A DNA stretch of 64,000 bases from the NCBI RefSeq assembly GCF_000512205.2, contig NZ_CP006644.1:4726501-4790500 (forward strand), written 5' to 3'. The translations under genes and the position numbers were made by a program. The notes under the pieces were generated by a model. It did no database searches, had not been told where the DNA came from, and saw nothing but the letters and a program-made list of their open reading frames with translations. Origin of the DNA: Sphingomonas sanxanigenens DSM 19645 = NX02 (GTDB taxonomy: Bacteria > Pseudomonadota > Alphaproteobacteria > Sphingomonadales > Sphingomonadaceae). Positions within the stretch are counted from its first letter, which is position 1; every line of letters starts with the position of its first letter. This document shows positions 45,379 to 52,295 of this stretch, in pieces.

Positions 45379-46389
45379 ATGGCGCGTCCGCTATTCTTCG
45401 GCGAACTGCTGATCCGGCTCTCGCCCCCGGGCAAGCAGTTGATCGTGCAGGGCCGCAGCCTCGACCTCCATGTCGGCGGCGCCGAGGCCAACGTCGCGAT
45501 CGGCCTCGCCAGCCTTGGCCACACGACGCGGATGGTGAGCCGGGTGCCGGACAATGCGCTGGGCGCGCTGGCGCTGTCGGTGCTGCGCGGCGCGGGGGTC
45601 GACTGCTCGGCCGTCGCCACCGGCGGCGAGCGGATGGGCCTCTATTTCCTGACGCCGGGCGCCGGCCAGCGCGCCGCCGAAGTGGTCTATGACCGCGCCG
45701 GCAGCGCCTTCGCCACCGCCGCCTTGAGCGATTTCGACTGGGATGCGGCGTTCGCCGGCGCCACCCACCTCCACATGTCGGGCATCACCCCAGCGCTGGG
45801 GCCGGCGTCGTCGGCGATGGCGATCGCCGCCGCGCGTGCCGCCAAGGATCGCGGCCTGACCTTGATCTTCGACGGCAATTACCGCGCCCGCCTGTGGGAA
45901 GCGTGGGACAGCGACCCGCGCACGACCCTGAGCGCGTTGATCGGCATGACCGACATCTTGTTCGGCAACCACCGCGACGTGGCGCTGCTGCTCGGCCGGG
46001 CCTTCTCCGGCGACGGCTCCGACCGCAGGCGCGAAGCCGCCGACGCCGCGTTCGAAGCCTTCCCCAACCTGCGCATCATCGCGTCCACCGCGCGCCAGGC
46101 CGACGACAGCGACCACAACCGCATCGCCGCCCGCATCGACGCCCGCGACCGCTTCGTCCAGACCAAGGAGGTCACGGTCTCCGGCATCGTCGACCGCATC
46201 GGCGCGGGCGACGCCTTCGCGGCGGGCGTGCTGCACGTGCTACTCGACGACGAGGCGGATCTGGAGCGCGCGGCGGAAGCCGGGCTGGGGCTGACGGTGC
46301 TCAAGCATGCGCTGCCGGGGGATGCCTCCTTCCATACGAAGGCGGATCTACAGGCGTTTCTGGATGGGCATCGGGACGTGCGGCGGTAG
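45379..46389 (+). CDS. kdgK: 2-keto-3-deoxygluconate kinase (PfkB family)
   Basis: This 336-residue PfkB kinase has the N-terminal GELLIRLSPPGKQLIVQ, the sugar-binding LDLHVGGAEANVAIGLASLGH, DGNYRARLWEAW, and the ATP/catalytic motif GIVDRIGAGDAFAAGVL with the base Asp. It makes KDPG. The ATG lies one base after the kduD stop, so the two are coupled. GC-rich sequence ends right after this gene, where the AT-rich island begins. Confidence 0.94.
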   Translation: MARPLFFGELLIRLSPPGKQLIVQGRSLDLHVGGAEANVAIGLASLGHTTRMVSRVPDNALGALALSVLRGAGVDCSAVATGGERMGLYFLTPGAGQRAAEVVYDRAGSAFATAALSDFDWDAAFAGATHLHMSGITPALGPASSAMAIAAARAAKDRGLTLIFDGNYRARLWEAWDSDPRTTLSALIGMTDILFGNHRDVALLLGRAFSGDGSDRRREAADAAFEAFPNLRIIASTARQADDSDHNRIAARIDARDRFVQTKEVTVSGIVDRIGAGDAFAAGVLHVLLDDEADLERAAEAGLGLTVLKHALPGDASFHTKADLQAFLDGHRDVRR

Positions 46390-46609
46390 GGACTTGTGCT
46401 TGAACTATTGCTGCGTGCCTGGTTTCTGCTCAAAAAGCTCTCGGTGGAAGGCCGACTTGCACTTCAAAATCCAGCGTTCGCCGACTGGATGCTGATTGGC
46501 TACCTGTTGATGCCGGCAGATTCCGTGCAAGCAAGAGCTTCAATTTGGATGTTTTCTCGCTTGATCGCCCCTTGCTTCCCCGCCACATTTAAGTTCGGGG
46601 GGATCGAGT

Positions 46610-48463
46610 ATGTCAGACACGTTCGATATTTCAAAGTTCACGTCAGGCGATCAGCCGAGCAATCAGTACCAGCGGCAATTGCAGCGCTTGCGCGACGTTG
46701 GCAATTCGACAGAGTGTATCGAATTAGCTGTTCAAGGCGCGCTTAAGAATCTCTCCGGCGCCACTCAGAAATCGTTCGTCATCTATGGGGAGCCGCAAAG
46801 CGGCAAGACCGAGATGATGATCTGCCTTACCGCCAAGCTTCTTGACGAAGGTTATCGTTTTATCGTTCATCTGTTGAACGATAGCGTTGACCTCCTAGGC
46901 CAAAACCTCGGCCGCTTTCATAGCTCGGGGCTAGCTCCTTCCGCTCAGAACTTCATGGAAATAGTCGATCCTGCGATAGACGTCAAAGCGGGAACCTTTA
47001 TCGTCTTCTGCAAAAAGAATGGAAATAATCTTCGAGATCTTATCAACAAGATTGGTAACATGCCCAGGGTCGTTGTTATTGACGACGAGGCCGATTATGC
47101 TACGCCTAACTCGCTAATAAACAAGAACGATAAGACCCCGATAAACGAGCTTATTGGAAGAATAATTGGCGATACGGGACATTATATTGGCGTAACGGCA
47201 ACCCCAGCGAGACTTAATCTCAACAATACATTCAACAACGATTCAAAGCTTTGGGTAAAATTCCCTCCTCATAGAATGTATACCGGGCAGGATGATTTCT
47301 TTCCCATAAATATCGATGAAATTGGCATTGCCGGGCTAAAATATAAACTTTGCCTCATGCCAGACAAGAATGATGATTTTCGCCATGAGCGCGCCGCCTT
47401 GTTCCGATTCATGGTAAATGCAGCCCATCTAAATCTCACCAACACTGATGAGAATAATTATTCGCTCCTGATTCACACAAGTGGAAAGAAAATCGACCAT
47501 AAAGCCGATCTAGAAAATATAAGAAAAGTATTCTCCGTTTTATCAGATCAAAAAAATACGAAGTTTGAGAAGTACCTCAGAGAAATTTGGACCATAGCGA
47601 AATCGAACTATGTAGATGTGTCCGCCGATGACATAACCCGATATGTCCTTGCAAATATTAGCAAAAGGGCAATTATAGTCCTCAATAGCGAGGCATCTTT
47701 TAAGAATTTTGGCGGAAATGCGACAAATCCTTCTGCGCTTTTCACGATTGTTATCGGAGGCAATATTGTTTCCAGAGGTGTTACATTTAATAATCTGCTT
47801 AGCATGTTCTTTACGAGGGATGTTAAGAATAAGTTACAGCAGGACACATACATTCAGCGCGCCCGGATGTTTGGCAGCCGGGGCGCCTATCTGGCGCATT
47901 TTGAGCTGACCATCCCCATTGCTCTTTACGCCGATTGGCATCGATGCTTCGTATATCACCGCTTAGCGCTTGCATCGATCGACAGCGGCTTGGGTTCGCC
48001 AGTTTGGATTGCCGATAAGCGAATCGCAGCGGTAGCGAGCGGTAGCGTCGACAATTCTACGGTGGATTTGGATCGCGGAGAAATGAGCTTTGCTATTTTC
48101 GACTTCACTGCAGATTTGGATAACATTGCGGGTTCGGCGCTTTCACCAGCGGACAAAGTGAACCAAATTGCTGATAAGCTTGGCGATGCCGCCTTTCCTC
48201 GTTACCTACGTGAATTTATTCTTCACTCTCTGTCCCGCGGCAAAACCGGGCTTAAGGTGTTCCAGAGCGCAGGCATGTTCCCCAGCATGACCGAGCAGGA
48301 GAAATCTGACATTCAGAGACGGCAGGGTTTTCTTACAATCCGGCAAGCTGACAGAGCAGGAAACACCGTTCATTTTTTACGAATATTCAAGAACGAAGCA
48401 GGAAAAGCGCGGCTATTCTATAAATTTGACGGATCAGTTCAATTCATCAAAAATCTGAAATGA
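46610..48463 (+). CDS. Compact Z1-domain P-loop ATPase, probable defence protein
   Basis: This 617-residue SF2-like ATPase has Walker A GEPQSGKT (residues 60-67), Walker B/DEAD-like IDDEAD (157-162), and a motif III-like VTATPARL (195-202). Z1-type C-terminal motifs follow: GGNIVSRGVTFNNLL (about 383-397) and QRARMFG (about 415-421), where larger Z1 proteins usually have QMGRWFGYR. Z1 proteins occur in restriction-like and other anti-phage loci, often at 800-1000 residues, so this one is short. The coding sequence is AT-rich, unlike the neighbours. GGGGGGA lies 7 bases before the ATG. It overlaps the next gene by four bases. Confidence 0.85.
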   Translation: MSDTFDISKFTSGDQPSNQYQRQLQRLRDVGNSTECIELAVQGALKNLSGATQKSFVIYGEPQSGKTEMMICLTAKLLDEGYRFIVHLLNDSVDLLGQNLGRFHSSGLAPSAQNFMEIVDPAIDVKAGTFIVFCKKNGNNLRDLINKIGNMPRVVVIDDEADYATPNSLINKNDKTPINELIGRIIGDTGHYIGVTATPARLNLNNTFNNDSKLWVKFPPHRMYTGQDDFFPINIDEIGIAGLKYKLCLMPDKNDDFRHERAALFRFMVNAAHLNLTNTDENNYSLLIHTSGKKIDHKADLENIRKVFSVLSDQKNTKFEKYLREIWTIAKSNYVDVSADDITRYVLANISKRAIIVLNSEASFKNFGGNATNPSALFTIVIGGNIVSRGVTFNNLLSMFFTRDVKNKLQQDTYIQRARMFGSRGAYLAHFELTIPIALYADWHRCFVYHRLALASIDSGLGSPVWIADKRIAAVASGSVDNSTVDLDRGEMSFAIFDFTADLDNIAGSALSPADKVNQIADKLGDAAFPRYLREFILHSLSRGKTGLKVFQSAGMFPSMTEQEKSDIQRRQGFLTIRQADRAGNTVHFLRIFKNEAGKARLFYKFDGSVQFIKNLK

Positions 48464-48912
48464 TCGGAGAATTTGAAAGATACCATGGTGCAGCGATCCG
48501 GGAACTGATCGTTGGTGCCAACCGCCCCCTCAAAGTCGAAACCTATGATGATATGGGTCGCGTGAACACCTACCGTATCAACGATACCGTGGGCATCCAC
48601 ATAAAGCACAGCTCAAAGAGACTGCCGCCATGGCAGTTTACATACCTCGATGAAAATCTTAGAGAGATAGAGCGGCTGGCGACGCGCTGCGACAGCGTCT
48701 GGCTAATCCATGTCTGCGGTCAAGATGGCGCGGTCGCGCTGTCCCTAAACGAATTTTGGTCGGTGAATCCGCGAGGCGGCGAGACAACCAGCTTCGTCCG
48801 GGTAGATCGTGATCGGAATACCATGTATCGGATCAACGGAACAGGGGGCAAGCTTTCGCGTCCGAAGCGACGTGGCCTGCGCTACATTTTTGACGAATTG
48901 CAGGGCCAGTAA
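48460..48912 (+). CDS. Unknown 150-residue protein in Z1/methyltransferase cassette
   Basis: I do not recognise a named family. The sequence has an N-terminal helix with Glu (EFERYHGAAIRELI), a strand region NDTVGIHIKHSSKRLPPWQF with a basic, aromatic run, a second helix (DENLREIERLATRC), a strand VWLIHVCGQDGAVAL, and a basic C-terminus (SRPKRRGLRYIF). The alpha-beta-beta-alpha-beta order with Glu15, Asp42 and Lys49 could fit a diverged PD-(D/E)xK nuclease, but the usual acidic residue before Lys49 is His47. That is speculation. It overlaps both neighbours (ATGA at its start, one base at its stop), so the three proteins are likely made together. Confidence 0.75.
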   Translation: MIGEFERYHGAAIRELIVGANRPLKVETYDDMGRVNTYRINDTVGIHIKHSSKRLPPWQFTYLDENLREIERLATRCDSVWLIHVCGQDGAVALSLNEFWSVNPRGGETTSFVRVDRDRNTMYRINGTGGKLSRPKRRGLRYIFDELQGQ

Positions 48913-50093
48913 TGACACCTTCGGTACACCCCTTCCCGGCGCGGATGGCGCCCGAATTGGCCTTGAAATCGCTGGAAAGCTTAGCATCAGGCACCGTGCT
49001 TGATCCAATGACCGGATCAGGAACAGTCGCTCGTGTGGCGAAACAACGCAAGCTAAACGCCATGGGCTTCGATCTCGATCCGCTAGCTGTCCTCATCAGC
49101 AAGGTGGGGACTACGCCCGTCAATGACGATGACGTCGCCACTTGGCAGTGCAAGTTTCTCGACATCGCGAAGGCTTTCAATCCGGACGAAATTACCCTTC
49201 CTTGGATCGACGGGGATAAAGAGGCGGAGCGATTTGTTAACTATTGGTTCGGCCAGGCCCAACGCGCCGATTTGCGGCGCATCGCTTATGCCCTGTCCAA
49301 TAGCGATGAGTTTGGCCTGCCATCTGACATCGCCGACATATGCAAGATTGCCCTTAGCCGCATCATCATAACGAAGAAGCAAGCGGCTTCGCTTGCTCAA
49401 GATACCTCGCACAGTCGGCCTCATCGCGTAACCCTTGAGTCGGATTACGACGTGTTTGACGGATTTGCCAAATCACTTCGGGCGGTACGGAAACGTGTTT
49501 CAACCATCCCACAAAGCGGAAGCGCCACGATAAGTCGAGGTGATGCCAGAAGAATGTCTGGGGTCGCTGATGAGAGCATTGATGCGGTTTTGACATCTCC
49601 GCCCTATCTCAATGCCATCGATTATATGCGCGGGCACAGGATGTCCCTGGTATGGCTCGGGCATCGCTACGGCGATTTAACGGCAACTAGATCAGCCAGC
49701 ATCGGAAGCGAGCGCAGGCCGGATGCCCCCTTCGACGATAAGGCCTTCAAGTCGATCAAAGATGCGATGGGATCGGTGTCATCGTTGCCCAACCGGCACC
49801 AAGGCATGATTGATCGGTATGTAGTCGATCTGCACGCGATGATTGGCGAGATCGCCCGGGTACTGAAAAAAAACGCTAAAGCTACCTTTGTTATGGGCAA
49901 CTCTTGCTTGAAAGGAGTTTACATTGAGAATTCTGAAGCTCTGGCGCAAGCAGGAGCGCTGGTCGGCCTTGAAATGACGGCCAAGATAGAGAGGGAACTC
50001 CCCTCCGGAAGCCGCTACCTGCCCACTCCCGCTTCGGGAGCACTAAGTAAACGGATGCGAAAGGAAGTGATTCTCACGTTCGCCAAAATCTGA
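48912..50093 (+). CDS. DNA methyltransferase (N4-cytosine/N6-adenine type)
   Basis: This 393-residue SAM-dependent methyltransferase has motif I DPMTGSGT (residues 31-38) preceded by HPFPARMAPELA, and motif IV TSPPY (228-232) in VLTSPPYLNAIDYMRGHRMSL. The roughly 190 residues between I and IV probably hold the target-recognition region. The SPPY form suggests N4-cytosine more than N6-adenine methylation. It ends KEVILTFAK. It is the last gene of the AT-rich cassette and probably marks self DNA for the Z1 system. Its last 51 bases overlap the convergent LysR gene. Confidence 0.9.
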   Translation: MTPSVHPFPARMAPELALKSLESLASGTVLDPMTGSGTVARVAKQRKLNAMGFDLDPLAVLISKVGTTPVNDDDVATWQCKFLDIAKAFNPDEITLPWIDGDKEAERFVNYWFGQAQRADLRRIAYALSNSDEFGLPSDIADICKIALSRIIITKKQAASLAQDTSHSRPHRVTLESDYDVFDGFAKSLRAVRKRVSTIPQSGSATISRGDARRMSGVADESIDAVLTSPPYLNAIDYMRGHRMSLVWLGHRYGDLTATRSASIGSERRPDAPFDDKAFKSIKDAMGSVSSLPNRHQGMIDRYVVDLHAMIGEIARVLKKNAKATFVMGNSCLKGVYIENSEALAQAGALVGLEMTAKIERELPSGSRYLPTPASGALSKRMRKEVILTFAKI

Positions 50094-50969
50094 GGATTCG
50101 CTGCAAATCCTGAGAAAAGCCCGCATCCCCGGCGTCACATATTTCTCCCGATGCGACAAGATATAGAACCGCCGCTGAAGATCGAGATCCGGCGCCTCCA
50201 GCCGAACGACCCGCCCTCGTTCCAGCGCCCCCCGCGCCGCCAGATGCGACACGCACCCGATCAACGCGCTCAACGCCACCGTCTCGATGATCGCCTCGAT
50301 CTGCTGTAGTTCGAGGTCGATCCGCCAGCGCTCCCAATAGGGATGCATGGCGCGGTCGAGTGTCTGGCGGGTGCCTGATCCTTTTTCGCGGACCACCCAG
50401 CGTTCCGCCAGCAGCGCGTCGATCGTCACCGGTTCCTGCCCGGCGAGGGGGTGGGCGGGGTTGCAGATCAGCACCAGTTCGTCGCCGAGCCATTCGGTCA
50501 TAATCAGGTCGGGGTTTTGCAGCTTGCCCTCGATCAGCCCGAGGTCGAGCGAGAAGTCGGCAACCTTGCGGGCGATGTCGGCGGTGTTGCCGATCTCCAG
50601 CGTCAGCGGCGCGTCGGGGTGCTGGCGCGCATAGCTTTGCATCAGCGCCGGGGCGACATGGCTGCCGATCGTCTGCGTCGCCCCCAGCCGGAACGGGCCG
50701 GGGCCGAGGCGTCCGGCCAGCAGGGCGTCGATCTCTCCGGCGCGGTCCAGCAGATCGCGCGCGGCGGGCAGCAGCGCGCGGCCGGTTTCGTTGATGCGCA
50801 GGCGCTTGCCGGCGCGGTCGAACAACGGTCGGTCATAGCGCCGCTCCAGTTCGAGCAGCGCGGTGCTCGCCGCCGATTGCGACATCGCGAGTTCGGCCGC
50901 GGCGGCCGAGATGCTCTCATGCCGGGCCGTGGCGGCGAAGATCTGCAGGTGGCGCAGGCTGAACCGCAT
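50043..50969 (-). CDS. LysR-family regulator (YeiE/CysB-like), 3' end runs into the methyltransferase gene
   Basis: This 308-residue LysR protein has a normal HTH (residues 4-63: [33 protein letters not shown]) and effector domain ([45 protein letters not shown]). It starts at ATG 50969; the longer open frame upstream overlaps the ferredoxin promoter. The last 17 or so codons are read on the complement of the methyltransferase 3' end, so the natural stop may have been lost when the cassette inserted. It diverges from the ferredoxin gene and probably controls it. Confidence 0.9.
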   Translation of the reverse strand: MRFSLRHLQIFAATARHESISAAAAELAMSQSAASTALLELERRYDRPLFDRAGKRLRINETGRALLPAARDLLDRAGEIDALLAGRLGPGPFRLGATQTIGSHVAPALMQSYARQHPDAPLTLEIGNTADIARKVADFSLDLGLIEGKLQNPDLIMTEWLGDELVLICNPAHPLAGQEPVTIDALLAERWVVREKGSGTRQTLDRAMHPYWERWRIDLELQQIEAIIETVALSALIGCVSHLAARGALERGRVVRLEAPDLDLQRRFYILSHREKYVTPGMRAFLRICSESSDFGERENHFLSHPFT

Positions 50970-50976
50970 ATCTGGT

Positions 50977-51022
50977 TTATCGATGATCTTTAGCGATATT
51001 ACCAATTTTATCGATTTTAGCG
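50977..51022. promoter_or_regulatory. Direct repeats in LysR/ferredoxin divergent region
   Basis: TTTATCGAT-GATC-TTTAGCG (50977-50996) and TTTATCGATTTTAGCG (51007-51022) repeat the same two half-sites with a shortened spacer, separated by ATATTACCAAT. The stretch is much richer in A/T than its surroundings. LysR regulators commonly bind such sites next to their own gene. Confidence 0.55.
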
Positions 51023-51141
51023 CGTGGCCTATGCCGATGCCGCATCGGCGACAGCGAGCGCGGCGCCGATGCGATCGAAGCCGCTTCGTCGGGCGATGCG
51101 CCGAACGGCCAGCGCCCGCGACAGCATTCAGGGAAAGCCCT

Positions 51142-51480
51142 ATGACCTTCGTCGTCACCGACGCCTGCATCCGTTGCAAATATACGGATTGCGCCACGAT
51201 GTGCCCGACCGCGTGCTTCCGCGAGGGCGAGAACATGCTCGTGATCGATCCCACGGAATGCATCGACTGCGGGATCTGCATCCCGGAATGTCCGGCGGAG
51301 GCGATCCTGCCCGATATCGACCCGCTTGCCACGCCGTGGCTGGAACTGAACGCGACCTACGCGGCCATCTGGCCGGAGATCACCAACCGGAAGGCGGCGC
51401 CGGCGGACGCGGATGCCCATCGTGACGAGAAGGGGAAGTTCGAGCGGTATTTTTCGGCGAATCCGGGCACGGGGAATTGA
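51142..51480 (+). CDS. Ferredoxin, 7Fe type (FdxA-like)
   Basis: The 112-residue protein starts [22 protein letters not shown] and has the second cluster run [12 protein letters not shown]. The Cys pattern, with the altered spacing CxxC-x4-C-x3-CP in the first run, is that of 3Fe-4S/4Fe-4S ferredoxins of the FdxA family, which are about 107-113 residues long. The C-terminal helix ([15 protein letters not shown]) is also typical. It is an electron carrier for unknown partners. The ATG at 51142 is chosen; an open frame reaching back to 50863 overlaps the LysR gene. Confidence 0.93.
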   Translation: MTFVVTDACIRCKYTDCATMCPTACFREGENMLVIDPTECIDCGICIPECPAEAILPDIDPLATPWLELNATYAAIWPEITNRKAAPADADAHRDEKGKFERYFSANPGTGN

Positions 51481-51546
51481 GGTGTGGGCAGGCAAGCGCG
51501 AGTGGTGCTCCACCCCTGCCGCACCGGGTTCGACCCCATAGGCGCT

Positions 51547-51793
51547 AACCCGTCAGCGACTGCTGCCTTCAAGCCTCTCCCGCGCAGGCGCTGCGGCCGC
51601 GCCTTTCCCTCGCCCCTACGGGGAGAGGGACAGGTCCGCGTAGCGGACCAGGGAGAGGGGCAGTCGCGCCGGGCGTAACGGGCTGACGGGTTCGCTCTGA
51701 AAAGCCGGCGGAGCAGCAGCGCTGAACCCTCCAAGCCCTTACGCCTTGCGCGACTTTCCCCCTCTCCCTGTCCCTCTCCCCGTAGGGGCGAGG
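51547..51793. repeat. Nested inverted repeats with inserted hairpin
   Basis: AACCCGTCAGC (51547-51557) pairs with GCTGACGGGTT (51682-51692). CCTCGCCCCTACGGGGAGAG onward (51608-51634) pairs with its complement ending at 51793. The left arm carries an extra hairpin GGTCCGCGTAGCGGACC absent from the right arm. No gene is credible in 51481-52295; these repeats are its main content. Confidence 0.75.
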
Positions 51794-52295
51794 TGACGCG
51801 GCGGCAGTCCCGCTCAATCTGGAAATGCCGTAGCGCCAATTGGCCTTGAGCCGGGATGACGGGGGCGATGTACCGATCCCAGCGTCCCCCTCACGATTCA
51901 CGCCCACGCGCCAACCCAATAGGCGGGCCTGTCATCAAAGGCGCGGCCCGCGTGGAACGATCGCTCCGCGCCACCGCGCGAACGATCGGGAGTCCCTCAT
52001 GCGCGCAATCCCCCGCCCTTTTCGCCACCTCCGCCCCGCCCGCGCCAATCGCTCGTCCACGGCCGCACCGATCCCAACCCGCCTTCAGCCGACGATCGCC
52101 CACGCCGGCGCCGGCCCCTGACCCCTTGTGCCTTTGCGCAGCCGATCATCCGCGATCCACTGTCACCTTTGTCACTTTCGCCCTCCCCTTCCGCCAAATT
52201 CGGCGCTTTCCGCCCCCGCACTTGAGCCCGTCACATTTATCAGATTAATGGTGCGCTCCAGAGAATGGCCGATGCCAACGGGGAGAGAGCGGACC
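51794..52295. other. Non-coding stretch before galactan operon
   Basis: No convincing gene is seen. It contains a GAGCCGGGATGACGGGGGC remnant of the CCGGG repeat family (about 51848-51866) and C-rich sequence. Close to the GH35 start is an AT-richer run with CATTTATCAGATTAATGG (about 52233-52250), where the operon promoter probably lies. Confidence 0.5.

Noticed and set aside
46396-46746. A 116-residue frame before and overlapping the Z1 gene
   Set aside because: It overlaps the Z1 start out of frame, has no ribosome site and ends in Arg-rich random-looking sequence. The region is more likely the cassette promoter.
51484-52248. Several short frames in the 51.5-52.3 kb gap
   Set aside because: They lie in inverted repeats and C-rich DNA, are Arg/Pro/Ser-rich and have no conserved features.
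52233-52250. A fourth copy of the GntR palindrome (TTAATGGTGCGC)
   Set aside because: Only one half-site (AATGGT) matches; the ACCATT arm is missing.
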